Positions 45,186 through 54,679 of a DNA stretch of 64,000 nucleotides are shown here, piece by piece. Positions within the stretch are counted from its first letter, which is position 1, and each line of letters starts with the position of its first letter. The notes beneath the pieces are model-generated. The model ran no database searches and was not told the DNA's origin. It saw only the letters and a list, made by a program, of their open reading frames with translations. Origin of the DNA: Paraclostridium tenue (GTDB lineage Bacteria; Bacillota; Clostridia; Peptostreptococcales; Peptostreptococcaceae); the NCBI RefSeq assembly GCF_015668515.1, contig NZ_JADPFO010000007.1, forward strand, positions 30,342 to 94,341, written 5' to 3'. The position numbers and the translations under genes are program-made.

Positions 45186-46733
45186 ATGAATCTAATAAAA
45201 GATATATTACAAGTTGACAACAGGATAGACTTTGGAAGATTTCAAACTTTCATAGAAACAGAGGCTGTTGTATCAGATAAGAAAGATGATGTATATGAAA
45301 TTATAAAAACAGAAGGGTACATAGCTTTAAAGAAGCAAGAAGTATTAGATGGAAAGATAATATTTAGAGGAAACTTCAACTACAATGTAATTTATTTGAC
45401 AGAAGATAAAAATACTGTATCAAATGTAGAAGGAAGAATAGAGATAAATGAAGTAGTAGAAAAAGATAATATCGTTGCAGACATGGAAAATATGCTTTTC
45501 TATGATGTAGAACATATAGATTGTACAGTTATAAATGAAAGAAAGATAAGAGTAGGAGCGCTTTTAAATATAAGAGGTAGCTTATTTGAAAAAAATACTA
45601 TAGATATAATAAAAGATGTTTCTCAAATAGAAGATGTTCAAAAGCATAGAAAAGAAGTTCAATATGAAGATATAGTTGGAATAGAAAAGTCAGAAAGTGT
45701 TATAAGAGATACTATAAATATAAGTACAGAAGACATAGCTAATATAGTTTCAATAGGGCCTAGAATAAAATTAAAAGAAACTAGGGTATCTGATAATAAG
45801 GTTATAGTAGGTGGGGTTTTAGATTTAAATCCTGTAGCTTACACTTATGAAGGAGAATTAGTTGAATTAGATAGAGTTGGATTAGATTTTACTCAATTTA
45901 TAGAAGTACCAGGCGTATCTGAAGGAATGAAGGAAGAAGCTATAGTAGATATAGTTGATTTAAATTATGTATTTAAAAGAAATGAAGAAGCTAATACTGG
46001 AGCTTTAGAAATTGATTGTACAGCTAGAGCAAAAGTTAAAGTTTCAGAAGATGTTACTAGAGAAGTATTACAAGATGCGTATTCACCTGATAGAATTTTA
46101 AAATTTGAGAGTAGAAATGTAGAACTTAATAAAGTTATAAATAGTGGAAGTGAATTTTTTAATATAAGAGATACGATAAAAAGTAATAGTGATGATATAC
46201 AAATAAAAGATGTAGTGAGCGTTGATTCAAACATAATAGTGGAAAATTCATTCTTTGAAGGAAATAAAAATATAATAGAAGGTGTAGTTCGTGTAGATGC
46301 TTTATATACTCCAGTAGAAGGATTAAGACCAGTATATAGACTAACAGAAGAAATTCCATTTACTCATGATATAGAAGTTGAAAATATAAAGGATACTACA
46401 AATGCATTTAATAATGTAACTATAGATAGAGTAGAATTTGATTTAAATAGAGACCAAATTGATGTAACAGTAAAAGTGAGAAGATATTGTGAAGTATTAG
46501 ATAAAAAGAAAGATAGTTTTATAATAAAAGGTGAAGATCAAGGACCAGTAGATTTATCTCAAAGACCAAGTATAACTCTTTATATTGCTAAGGATGGAGA
46601 TAAGTTATGGAACATAGCTAAAAAATATAATACTACGATAGACGATATAGCAGAAGTAAATGAAATAAAACCAGATGATCAGTTACTTACAGGGCAATGT
46701 CTAATAATAGAGAAAAAGGTTAATGTAGAATAA
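45186..46733 (+). CDS. sipL: Spore coat morphogenesis protein SipL (SPOCS + LysM)
   Basis: 515 aa. Three SPOCS/DUF3794-type beta domains (about 30-140, 170-295, 320-440) are followed by a C-terminal LysM domain (about 460-510: YIAKDGDKLWNIAKKYNT). This is the architecture of C. difficile SipL, which binds SpoIVA through its LysM domain to build the coat around the forespore. It lies right after yabG-veg, as I recall for C. difficile. No clear sigma-E promoter could be read upstream. AGGAGGGG precedes the ATG. Confidence 0.88.
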   Translation: MNLIKDILQVDNRIDFGRFQTFIETEAVVSDKKDDVYEIIKTEGYIALKKQEVLDGKIIFRGNFNYNVIYLTEDKNTVSNVEGRIEINEVVEKDNIVADMENMLFYDVEHIDCTVINERKIRVGALLNIRGSLFEKNTIDIIKDVSQIEDVQKHRKEVQYEDIVGIEKSESVIRDTINISTEDIANIVSIGPRIKLKETRVSDNKVIVGGVLDLNPVAYTYEGELVELDRVGLDFTQFIEVPGVSEGMKEEAIVDIVDLNYVFKRNEEANTGALEIDCTARAKVKVSEDVTREVLQDAYSPDRILKFESRNVELNKVINSGSEFFNIRDTIKSNSDDIQIKDVVSVDSNIIVENSFFEGNKNIIEGVVRVDALYTPVEGLRPVYRLTEEIPFTHDIEVENIKDTTNAFNNVTIDRVEFDLNRDQIDVTVKVRRYCEVLDKKKDSFIIKGEDQGPVDLSQRPSITLYIAKDGDKLWNIAKKYNTTIDDIAEVNEIKPDDQLLTGQCLIIEKKVNVE

Positions 46734-46751
46734 AAAATATATGCAAAATAA

Positions 46752-46790
46752 AATAATAGGGAATTATAATTCCCTATTATTTTATTTTTT
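46752..46790 (+). terminator. Terminator of sipL
   Basis: Perfect 15-bp palindrome AATAATAGGGAATTA and its complement, followed by T-rich sequence. Confidence 0.92.
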
Positions 46791-46849
46791 GTAGTATAAT
46801 GTATACTGTAAATATTTATGACCGTTTTAGCATAAGTAAGGAGGTAATA

Positions 46850-47731
46850 ATGAACTCTATAGATTTAAAAAGCAGAGCTAAAATAAACCTATCAATAGAT
46901 GTGCTTGGGAAAAGAGATGATGGATATCATATAGTTGAGATGATAATGCAAACCATAGATTTATATGATAACTTGAAGATCACTAAAATAGAAGGTGACT
47001 TTATAAAAATAAAAAGTGATAGTGAGGATATACCTTTAAATCAGGATAATATTGTTTATAAAGCTGCTGATATTTTAAAAAAGAGATTTAATATAAAAGA
47101 TGGAGTAGAAATTTCTATACAAAAAAATATACCTGTGGCAGCAGGAATGGCTGGAGGAAGCTCTAATGCAGCTGCAGTTTTAGTAGGATTAAATAAGGTT
47201 TGGAATTTAGGGCTGAGTGAAAGTGAACTTAAAGAAATCGGTTTACAATTAGGAGCAGATGTGCCGTTTTGTATAACAGGAGGAAGTGCATTAGCACAAG
47301 GTATAGGGGAAGAATTAACTAACATACATGGTTTAAGTGAAGGTGTAAACATATTAGTATGTAAGCCTGATATTTTTGTGTCAACTAAAGAAGTTTATCA
47401 ATCTTTAGATATGAATAAAGTTCAAAAAAGACCAGAAAATCAAAAGCTTATAGAGAGTTTAAAAAATGATGATATAAAATATGTATCTGAAAATATGGTT
47501 AATGTTTTAGAAGAAGTTACAGCTTCAAAGTATAAAGAAATAAAGCAAATAGAAGCTACTATGATGAAAAATAAAGCATTAGGATCTATGATGAGTGGAA
47601 GTGGCCCTACAGTTTTTGGGTTATTTGACAATAAAGAATATGCAATAAAGGCCAAAGAAGAGCTACTAATAGACTATAATCAAGTATATTTAGTTAATAG
47701 TAGCAACAAAGGAGTTGAAATTTATGGATAG
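46850..47731 (+). CDS. ispE: 4-diphosphocytidyl-2-C-methyl-D-erythritol kinase
   Basis: 293 aa from ATG 46850, directly after AAGGAGG; the frame from 46799 is unsupported. GHMP kinase of the MEP isoprenoid pathway. N-terminal SRAKINLSIDVLGKRDDGYH, the glycine-rich ATP loop PVAAGMAGGSSNAAA (about 93-107) and the C-terminal MSGSGPTVFG motif are all present. Its last eight bases overlap the start of a GntR regulator, indicating co-translation. Confidence 0.96.
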   Translation: MNSIDLKSRAKINLSIDVLGKRDDGYHIVEMIMQTIDLYDNLKITKIEGDFIKIKSDSEDIPLNQDNIVYKAADILKKRFNIKDGVEISIQKNIPVAAGMAGGSSNAAAVLVGLNKVWNLGLSESELKEIGLQLGADVPFCITGGSALAQGIGEELTNIHGLSEGVNILVCKPDIFVSTKEVYQSLDMNKVQKRPENQKLIESLKNDDIKYVSENMVNVLEEVTASKYKEIKQIEATMMKNKALGSMMSGSGPTVFGLFDNKEYAIKAKEELLIDYNQVYLVNSSNKGVEIYG

Positions 47732-48407
47732 TTTAACAAAGTTAAATCTAGATAACTATAAACCTCTACGAGATGTAGTTTTCGAAAATTTAAGGGAAGC
47801 TATTTTAGAAGGGCATTTAAAGCCAGGACAAAGACTTATGGAAGTTCAATTAGCAGAACAATTAGGGGTTAGTAGAACACCTGTAAGGGAAGCTATAAGA
47901 AAATTAGAGCTAGAAGGTCTAGTAGTTATGTTGCCTAGAAAAGGAGCTTATGTAGCTAATATGTCATTAAAAGATATTATTGATGTATTAGAAATAAGAT
48001 CAAGCTTAGAAGGACTAGCTGCGTACTTAGCTGCAGAAAGAATACATGAAGATGATGCTAAGAAATTAAGAGAAATAGCTGAGGATTTTAAGAAAAGTAT
48101 AGAAAATAAAGATGATATAGATACATTGCTAAAAAAAGATGTAGAGTTTCATGAGTTTATATTCAATACTACTAAAAATAAAAAGTTAAGCCAAATTATA
48201 AATTCACTTTGGGAACAAGTTCATAGATTTAGAGCTACTTATATATCAGACTTTGATACATCATACAATCTTGTGCTTGAACATAATAATATATTAGAAG
48301 CAATTATTTCTGGAAATAATGAAGATGCTAAAAAATATGCAATAGAACATATAGAAAAAGCAGAACATTTCATAATAGAAAAAGCTATAAACAATAAGGA
48401 CTTATAA
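47724..48407 (+). CDS. GntR-family (FadR/FCD) transcriptional regulator
   Basis: 227 aa from ATG 47724, nine bases after AAAGGAG. The N-terminal winged helix (about 12-77) has the signature GVSRTPVREAIRKLELEGLV, and the C-terminal FCD all-helical ligand-binding domain (about 85-215) has the usual metal-type residues in DVEFHEFIF and LVLEHNNILEAI. The ispE-GntR linkage is seen in other clostridia. Ligand and targets are unknown. Terminator immediately downstream. Confidence 0.92.
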   Translation: MDSLTKLNLDNYKPLRDVVFENLREAILEGHLKPGQRLMEVQLAEQLGVSRTPVREAIRKLELEGLVVMLPRKGAYVANMSLKDIIDVLEIRSSLEGLAAYLAAERIHEDDAKKLREIAEDFKKSIENKDDIDTLLKKDVEFHEFIFNTTKNKKLSQIINSLWEQVHRFRATYISDFDTSYNLVLEHNNILEAIISGNNEDAKKYAIEHIEKAEHFIIEKAINNKDL

Positions 48408-48408
48408 A

Positions 48409-48446
48409 TAAAAAAGAGACTGTTAAATTTAACAGTCTCTTTTTTA
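48409..48446 (+). terminator. Terminator of ispE-GntR
   Basis: AAAAAAGAGACTGTTAAA and its complement form a perfect stem ending in a T run. Confidence 0.93.
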
Positions 48447-48522
48447 TTTATATAGATTAGGAATAAAACTATGTATTTTGGAAATAATCAAGATATTAAA
48501 ATATATTAGGGGGATATATATT

Positions 48523-49185
48523 ATGAGAAATATAAAATTAAGGATAGTTGGATTAAGTTTATTATTATTATCTATACTTACAATAAGTACGGTATATATA
48601 TATGGGGAAGTATCTAAAGTAGAGAAAGTTTCTAGTAATTATAAAGATAAATTAATAAGATTTCATGTATTAGCAAATAGTGATAGTGAAGAAGATCAAA
48701 AATTAAAATTAAAAGTTAGAGATGAAGTAATAAAATATTTACAACCATTGTTAAAAGAATCTAATAGTATAAAAGAAAGTGAAAAGATAATACTATCAGA
48801 GGGTGAAAACATCAAACGAATATCTAAAAATATTATTTCGAAAAATGGTTATACTTATGAAGTAAAGGTAAATCTTGAATATAGTAAATTTCCTGCAAAG
48901 CAATATTCAAATATAGTTTTACCTGCTGGAGAATATAAAGCTTTAAGAATTATTATAGGAGATGGGGAAGGTAAAAATTGGTGGTGTGTTATGTTTCCAC
49001 CACTATGTTTTGTGGATGAGAATAATGGTGTTATAGATAAAGAAACAGATAAAAAGTTAAAAAATGTATTAACTGAAGAAGAATACAAATTAATATCTGG
49101 GAAAAATGCAGATAAAGCTTCTAATAAAAAACTAAAATTTAAAATACTAGAGATATTAAAATCTTTTAGTAAAAATAGTAAGTAA
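48523..49185 (+). CDS. spoIIR: Stage II sporulation protein R
   Basis: 220 aa from ATG 48523 (AGGGGGA upstream). Forespore-made secreted signal that triggers the SpoIIGA protease to activate sigma-E in the mother cell. An N-terminal membrane/signal segment (about 8-26) is followed by the family motif LIRFHVLANSDSEEDQKLKLKVRD and the WWCVMFPPLCF segment. The C-terminus is basic. A cortex hydrolase gene follows 27 bases later. No confident sigma-F promoter could be read. Confidence 0.94.
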   Translation: MRNIKLRIVGLSLLLLSILTISTVYIYGEVSKVEKVSSNYKDKLIRFHVLANSDSEEDQKLKLKVRDEVIKYLQPLLKESNSIKESEKIILSEGENIKRISKNIISKNGYTYEVKVNLEYSKFPAKQYSNIVLPAGEYKALRIIIGDGEGKNWWCVMFPPLCFVDENNGVIDKETDKKLKNVLTEEEYKLISGKNADKASNKKLKFKILEILKSFSKNSK

Positions 49186-49212
49186 TATTTTAAAAGGAGT
49201 GAATTATATAAT

Positions 49213-49737
49213 ATGAAATACCACACCAAACTTTTTTTAGTAGTTTTTACTTTATTATTTGCTAGCACTAACTTAAATAATATATTTGCTGAAAATGAAA
49301 TTAAAGAAAGTTATAAAGATTATGATAAAAAAATAGTAAATGAGAGAGAATCTGAAAAGGGGTCTAAAGAAGTTATAAGCATTACAAATGATGAGCTATA
49401 TTTACTATCTAAGTTGGTATCTAGTGAAGCTAGAGGTGAAAGTTATGAGGGACAAGTTGCTGTTGCTGCAGTCGTTATAAATAGAGTTTTAGACTCAAGG
49501 TTCCCCAACAATATAAAAGATGTTATATATCAAAAAAATGCCTTTTCAGTAGTAAATAATGGAGAAATATATAAAAACCCTACAGACAGTGCATATAAGG
49601 CTGCTAGAGAAGCTTTATATGGAAAAGATCCTACTAGTGGAGCTATATATTTTTGGAATCCAGAAATTGCAACCTGCAGTTGGATTAAAACACTAGATCC
49701 ATATAAAAGAATAGGTAATCATGTGTTTGCAAAATAA
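49213..49737 (+). CDS. SleB/CwlJ-type cell wall hydrolase
   Basis: 174 aa. Signal peptide about 1-26 (ending IFA). The hydrolase_2 domain (about 60-172) starts YLLSKLVSSEARGESYEGQVAVAAVVINRV, with the catalytic Glu in SSEARGE, and ends SWIKTLDPYKRIGNHVFAK. Domain members degrade spore cortex peptidoglycan at germination. It lacks the N-terminal peptidoglycan-binding domain of SleB, so it is closer in layout to CwlJ but secreted. The location directly behind spoIIR suggests expression in the forespore. Confidence 0.88.
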   Translation: MKYHTKLFLVVFTLLFASTNLNNIFAENEIKESYKDYDKKIVNERESEKGSKEVISITNDELYLLSKLVSSEARGESYEGQVAVAAVVINRVLDSRFPNNIKDVIYQKNAFSVVNNGEIYKNPTDSAYKAAREALYGKDPTSGAIYFWNPEIATCSWIKTLDPYKRIGNHVFAK

Positions 49738-49749
49738 TTAAATATTAAA

Positions 49750-49782
49750 AAATAAAGGAGTTTATACTCCTTTATTTTTTTT
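49750..49782 (+). terminator. Terminator of spoIIR-hydrolase
   Basis: Stem AATAAAGGAG / CTCCTTTATT with a T run. Confidence 0.9.
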
Positions 49783-49866
49783 GCCAAATGCACTATAATA
49801 ATCACTTAGATAATAAAAACGCATATAATTATAAAAAAATATAAGTGAGATAGAAGGGTGAGCGAG

Positions 49867-50931
49867 ATGGAAAAATTAAGTGTAGCATTAATTTTCGGTG
49901 GAAAATCTGGGGAACATGATGTTTCTAGAGTTTCAGCTTCATCTATATTTAAGCATATAAATAAAGAAAAATACGATGTTCATACAATAGGTATAACAAA
50001 AGATGGAAATTGGATTTATTATAACGGTTCAGCAGAAGATATGGCTAATGGTAAGTGGGAAAGTTTAGCGAATAATGATGTTAAAATAAATTTGATACCT
50101 AATGGGAATTCTAAAGTTGGTCTAGAGTTTAAAGATGGAAGTTTTAAAAAGATAGATGTTTTATTCCCTGTTTTACATGGACCATATGGAGAAGATGGTA
50201 AGATACAAGGTGTATTTGAAATAAGTAATATACCTTATGTTGGATGTGGAGTTTTAGCATCTAGTGTTGGTATGGATAAACTTATATGCAAAAAAATATT
50301 TTCACAAATAGGACTGCCACAAGTAAATTACACTTATACGAATAAGTGGGAATTTAATTTAAATAAAGAAAAAGAATTAGATAAAATTGAAAGTGAATTA
50401 AACTATCCTGTATTCGTTAAGCCTGCTAACATGGGTTCGAGTGTAGGAATATCTAAAGTTTGTAATAGAGAAGAGCTTTTAAAAGGTATAAATGAAGCTT
50501 TAAAGCATGATACAAGAATAGTTTTAGAACAAGGTATAAATGCTAGAGAAATAGAAGTAGCTGTTTTAGGTAATGATGATGTAAAAGCATCTATAGCTGG
50601 AGAGATAATACCTGCAAAAGATTTTTATGACTATGAAGATAAATATGTAAATGGAGCTTCTAAATTAGAAATACCAGCAAAAGTAGACGAAACAACAATG
50701 GAAAGTATAAGAAATATGGCAATAAATGCATTTAAAGGAATAAATGGTAGTGGACTTTCTAGGGTAGACTTTTTTATAGATAAAGAAACAGATGAAATAT
50801 ATATAAATGAAATAAATACATTACCAGGATTCACTAATATAAGCATGTACCCAAAACTTTGGGATGCTACAGGAATTCAATATACTGACCTTATAGACAA
50901 ATTAATACAATTAGCCATTGAAGGTAAATAA
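49867..50931 (+). CDS. ddl: D-alanine--D-alanine ligase
   Basis: 354 aa from ATG 49867; AAGGGTGA upstream decides this over the GTG at 49858. ATP-grasp enzyme joining two D-alanines for peptidoglycan. N-terminal IFGGKSGEHDVSRVSA, LHGPYGEDGKIQG, VKPANMGSSVGISK and the metal site EINTLPGF are diagnostic. A TATAAT at 49794-49799 is a likely -10. murI follows 19 bases later, making a two-gene wall precursor unit. Confidence 0.97.
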   Translation: MEKLSVALIFGGKSGEHDVSRVSASSIFKHINKEKYDVHTIGITKDGNWIYYNGSAEDMANGKWESLANNDVKINLIPNGNSKVGLEFKDGSFKKIDVLFPVLHGPYGEDGKIQGVFEISNIPYVGCGVLASSVGMDKLICKKIFSQIGLPQVNYTYTNKWEFNLNKEKELDKIESELNYPVFVKPANMGSSVGISKVCNREELLKGINEALKHDTRIVLEQGINAREIEVAVLGNDDVKASIAGEIIPAKDFYDYEDKYVNGASKLEIPAKVDETTMESIRNMAINAFKGINGSGLSRVDFFIDKETDEIYINEINTLPGFTNISMYPKLWDATGIQYTDLIDKLIQLAIEGK

Positions 50932-50950
50932 TAAAGAAGGTGTATATTAT

Positions 50951-51760
50951 ATGAATAATAATCCGATTGGAGTTTTTGACTCAGGACTAGGTGGGCTTAC
51001 AGTTTTAAAAGAAATAACTAGTATACTACCTAACGAAAATATAGTGTATTTTGGGGATACTGCAAGAGTTCCTTATGGATCAAGATCTAAAGAGACAGTT
51101 ATAAAATACACTTTTCAAGCTATAAATTTTTTAATATCTAAAAATGTTAAGGCTATAGTAATAGCTTGTAATACAGCTACAGCAAGAACTTTAGCTTTAG
51201 CTCAGGAAAAGTATGATATTCCTATAATAGGAGTTATAGAAGCTGGAGCTAGAACAGCTGCATATACCACTAAAAACAAGTTAGTGGGGGTTATAGGAAC
51301 GGAAGGAACTATAAATTCTAAAGCTTATGAAAAAGAAATAAATAAGTTAGATAGTGAAATAAAAATCATAGGTAAAGCATGTCCACTATTTGTACCGATA
51401 GTTGAGGAAGGTTGGGCAGATACAGAAGTAGCTAGATTAACTGCTAAAAAATATTTAGAAGAGTTACAGTCATCAAATATAGACTCTTTAGTTTTAGGAT
51501 GTACTCACTACCCTCTTTTAACAAATACAATTAATAAAGTTGTTGAAGGTAAAATTAAACTTGTTAATCCAGCAAGAGAAACAGCAAAAGACTTAAAAGA
51601 TGTACTAACTAAAAATAACTTATTGGCTGAAAATTCTTCAGACCAACCTTATTACAAATATTATGTGTCTGATATACCAGAAAGATTTGCAACAATAGGA
51701 AGAGAATTTTTAAATACAGAAATAGAGGACATAAATCAGATCGAAATACAAAAGTATTAA
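50951..51760 (+). CDS. murI: Glutamate racemase
   Basis: 269 aa from ATG 50951 (AGAAGGTG upstream). Cofactor-independent racemase making D-glutamate for peptidoglycan. It has the N-terminal substrate motif IGVFDSGLGGLTVL, the first catalytic Cys in VIACNTATA and the second in LVLGCTHYPLL, each at the usual place. Co-oriented and closely linked to ddl, consistent with shared wall-precursor supply. Confidence 0.97.
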   Translation: MNNNPIGVFDSGLGGLTVLKEITSILPNENIVYFGDTARVPYGSRSKETVIKYTFQAINFLISKNVKAIVIACNTATARTLALAQEKYDIPIIGVIEAGARTAAYTTKNKLVGVIGTEGTINSKAYEKEINKLDSEIKIIGKACPLFVPIVEEGWADTEVARLTAKKYLEELQSSNIDSLVLGCTHYPLLTNTINKVVEGKIKLVNPARETAKDLKDVLTKNNLLAENSSDQPYYKYYVSDIPERFATIGREFLNTEIEDINQIEIQKY

Positions 51761-51763
51761 AAA

Positions 51764-51801
51764 TATATAAACTTTAGGAAAAATTCCCTAAAGTTTATAT
51801 T
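51764..51801 (+). terminator. Hairpin after murI, weak terminator
   Basis: Stem ATATAAACTTTAGG / CCTAAAGTTTATAT, but no T run; it may only partly stop transcription before ywiB. Confidence 0.45.
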
Positions 51802-51817
51802 ATTATGGAGGTTAAAA

Positions 51818-52240
51818 ATGATAGATGTTAACATATCTATGAATACCAAGCAATATGATAGTTTAGGAAATGAAGATTGTATAGAGGTTGTATCAGTAGG
51901 AAATATGTATGAAAAAAATGGAGATACATATATTGTTTATAAAGAAGAATTAGAAAAGGGAGCAGTTCATGTTACAACCACTATAAAAATATCAGAGAAA
52001 GAGATTTTGATAAAAAGATTTGGAGTAGTTAACTCTAATATGAGATTTATTTTGGGAAAAGAAACTTTTACTAACTATAAAACTCCTCAAGGTCTATTTA
52101 ATATAAAGATAAACACTAATAAATTAAATGTAGAAAAAACAGATGAGACAATAGAGATAGATATAAATTATAATATGGAGATTGTAGGATTATTTGAGGG
52201 TGTAAATAAAATACGAATAGAAGTTAGAAAAAAGAATTAA
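51818..52240 (+). CDS. DUF1934 beta-barrel protein (YwiB-like)
   Basis: 140 aa, family length. Calycin-like beta barrel with alternating beta strands and the family stretch RFGVVNSNMRFILGKETFTNYKTPQG (in parts: RFGVVNSNM and TNYKTPQGLFNI). The function is unknown; in many Firmicutes it neighbours murI or argS. GGAGG upstream. Ends at a terminator shared with the convergent deacetylase gene. Confidence 0.85.
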   Translation: MIDVNISMNTKQYDSLGNEDCIEVVSVGNMYEKNGDTYIVYKEELEKGAVHVTTTIKISEKEILIKRFGVVNSNMRFILGKETFTNYKTPQGLFNIKINTNKLNVEKTDETIEIDINYNMEIVGLFEGVNKIRIEVRKKN

Positions 52241-52284
52241 AAAAGAGCTGACTATATATTTAATTATTATTAGTCAGCTTTTTA
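52236..52284 (+). terminator. Terminator of ywiB
   Basis: Stem AAAAAGAGCTGACTA / TAGTCAGCTTTTT with a T-rich end. Confidence 0.87.
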
Positions 52285-52302
52285 AACTTTATTAAATTTA
52301 AA

Positions 52303-53001
52303 TTAGTAAAGAGCTTTATTCCACCAATTCATAGAAGGTTGATCTTGATTTATAGGTTTACAGTCAAAATTATTTTCTTTAAGATGACATAATATATAAG
52401 GCAATGATTTTACTGTAATTTGTTTATCATGAAACAGTATAATAGGAGTATGGTAATTATTTAATTCTTTTAAAGTATTTGATACTATTGAAGATGTAGT
52501 ACAACCTTTATGAGTATCTGTGCTATCTATATTCCAATCCCAAACTTTATAACCATAATTTATTAGACTATTATACTGAATTGCAGTTAAATGTGGCTTA
52601 CTTCCATAAGGAACTCTAACTAATTTTATATTATAACCTATTAAATCTTTTAGAGTATGATTTGTGCTATTCATTTCATTTAAAGCAGATGAATTATTAG
52701 CATAAAAAACAGTTTTTTCATGGCTTTGTCCATGTAAGCCTATAGAATGACCTTCGTTTAAAATTCTTTTTACTATCTCAGGATAAGCATTAATTCTATC
52801 TTCTAATAAGAAAAATGTTGCTTTCATGTCATATTTTTTCAATAAATCCAATATTTTTGGTGTATATTTGTTTGGTCCATCATCAAAAGTAATATAAGCT
52901 ACTTTACTTTTGGATATAGGACTTTGAAAACAATAACTGTTGGTTGTCATAAATGAAATAAATATAGACAACATAACTAAGGTTGATATAAATTTTTTCA
53001 T
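52303..53001 (-). CDS. Secreted polysaccharide deacetylase
   Basis: 232 aa. Signal peptide about 1-25. NodB homology domain with motif 1 TFDDGP, motif 2 HGQSH (His residues spaced as metal ligands), motif 3 RVPYG, motif 4 DWNIDSTD and motif 5 ILFHD: all catalytic motifs are present. It probably removes acetyl groups from peptidoglycan or chitin-like sugars outside the cell; the exact substrate is not readable. AGGAG precedes the minus-strand ATG. Divergent from tilS; the 258-base gap between shows no other gene. Confidence 0.9.
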   Translation of the reverse strand: MKKFISTLVMLSIFISFMTTNSYCFQSPISKSKVAYITFDDGPNKYTPKILDLLKKYDMKATFFLLEDRINAYPEIVKRILNEGHSIGLHGQSHEKTVFYANNSSALNEMNSTNHTLKDLIGYNIKLVRVPYGSKPHLTAIQYNSLINYGYKVWDWNIDSTDTHKGCTTSSIVSNTLKELNNYHTPIILFHDKQITVKSLPYILCHLKENNFDCKPINQDQPSMNWWNKALY

Positions 53002-53259
53002 ATTAGATGCTCCTTGTTTATAAATTTTAAAAATTATATTTTATATTGTTATTGTATGATATTATTTAAAATATATTTAGGATAAAGTAATTTTGTATAA
53101 CTAAAATTAAATGTATATAAAAAACTATCCCTAGATTAATTTATTTGGTATTATATTACTTGATAAGGTTATAAAAATAAAATAATTTATACAAGGATTT
53201 GAGAAGTTTTTATAGAAAGTATACTTGAGTTAAAAAACTAAGTGTAAGAGGTATAGTTT

Positions 53260-54648
53260 ATGATAGTAGATAGAGTACGAAGTACTATAAATAAATATAA
53301 TTTATTACAAAAAGGCGATAAAGTTGTATTAGGTTTATCTGGAGGTCCTGATTCAGTATGTTTATTACATATACTAAAACAGCTTGAAAATGAGTATGAT
53401 ATATCTATATATGCAGCTCATTTAAATCACCAGATAAGGGGTATAGAGGCTCAAAAAGATGTAATGTATATATCTAATTTATGTGATAGTTTAGGAGTTA
53501 AGCTTTTCGTTAAATCAATAAATGTCCCAGCATACTGTAAAGAAAATAGCTTATCAATTGAAGAAGGTGCAAGAAAATTAAGATATGAAATGTTTTATGA
53601 AATAAAACAAAAGACTAAATCAAATAAAATTGCAATTGGACATAATTTAAATGATCAAGCAGAAACTATTCTTATGAGGCTTATGAGAGGTACAGGATTA
53701 CAGGGATTAAAAGGTATAGAATATAAAAGAGATGACACTATAATAAGACCTATTCTTGATATAGAAAGAAGCAGTATAGAAAAATATTGTGACGAATATA
53801 ATTTAAACCCAAGAATAGATAGTACAAATTTAGAAAATATATATACTAGAAATAAAATAAGATTAGATTTAATTCCATATATGCAAGAAAATTTTAATGC
53901 TAATGTGATTGAAGCTATATGTAGAATGGGTAATAATTTAAAGCTAGATAGTGATTATATTGAACAAGAGGGTATAAATAAATTCAACGAGGTAACTAAA
54001 TCGAGTGATGATGAAAATATAGAAATCTTACTAGATAAATATACTAACTTGCATAAAGCAATAAAAACTAGAATAATTAGAAATTCTATTAAGTATATTT
54101 TAGGAGATACTAATTTCGTAGATCAAAAACACATAGAAGATATACTAGATTTAGAGGATGATAATAAAATAAATAAAAAGTTAGTGTTACCTAGAGGTTT
54201 ATTTGTTTATAGAAATAGTAATAGCATATTATTTACTAACAAAGAAATAACTTATGATGAAATAGAGTTTTCTTATAAACTTCCTAAAGAAGGTATGATA
54301 AAGGTAAAAGAATTAGGATTGTTTATAGAAACTCAAGTAATGAGTATTGAAAGATTTAACAGTATGAAGGTTGATAAATCCTCTAAAGGATTTGATTTAG
54401 ATAAATTTAAAGGAGGGATAATTGTAAGAAATAGAGAATCTGGGGATAAAATTAAACTTACTGGAGGAAGTAAGAAATTAAAGAATTTATTCATAGATTT
54501 AAAAATACCAAGAGAGGAAAGAAGCAAAATTCCTGTATTGGTGGATGATAATGAAGTTGTTTGTGTTGGAGATTATAAAATCAGTGAAAATTATAAAATT
54601 AATGCAAATACAAAAGAAGTCTTAAAGATTACCTTTAAGAAACTATAA
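53260..54648 (+). CDS. tilS: tRNA(Ile)-lysidine synthetase
   Basis: 462 aa. Modifies cytidine 34 of the AUA-reading tRNA-Ile to lysidine, an essential step. The PP-loop is SGGPDS (27-32), followed by HLNHQIRG, GHNLNDQAETILMRLMRGTGLQGLKG and a C-terminal TilS domain (about 385-460, RESGDKIKLTGGSKKLKNL). AAGAGG precedes ATG. ftsH follows 31 bases later. The hpt gene often found between tilS and ftsH is not here. Confidence 0.96.
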   Translation: MIVDRVRSTINKYNLLQKGDKVVLGLSGGPDSVCLLHILKQLENEYDISIYAAHLNHQIRGIEAQKDVMYISNLCDSLGVKLFVKSINVPAYCKENSLSIEEGARKLRYEMFYEIKQKTKSNKIAIGHNLNDQAETILMRLMRGTGLQGLKGIEYKRDDTIIRPILDIERSSIEKYCDEYNLNPRIDSTNLENIYTRNKIRLDLIPYMQENFNANVIEAICRMGNNLKLDSDYIEQEGINKFNEVTKSSDDENIEILLDKYTNLHKAIKTRIIRNSIKYILGDTNFVDQKHIEDILDLEDDNKINKKLVLPRGLFVYRNSNSILFTNKEITYDEIEFSYKLPKEGMIKVKELGLFIETQVMSIERFNSMKVDKSSKGFDLDKFKGGIIVRNRESGDKIKLTGGSKKLKNLFIDLKIPREERSKIPVLVDDNEVVCVGDYKISENYKINANTKEVLKITFKKL

Positions 54649-54679
54649 ATTAAAACAACTTACGAAAGGAGGGCTTCTT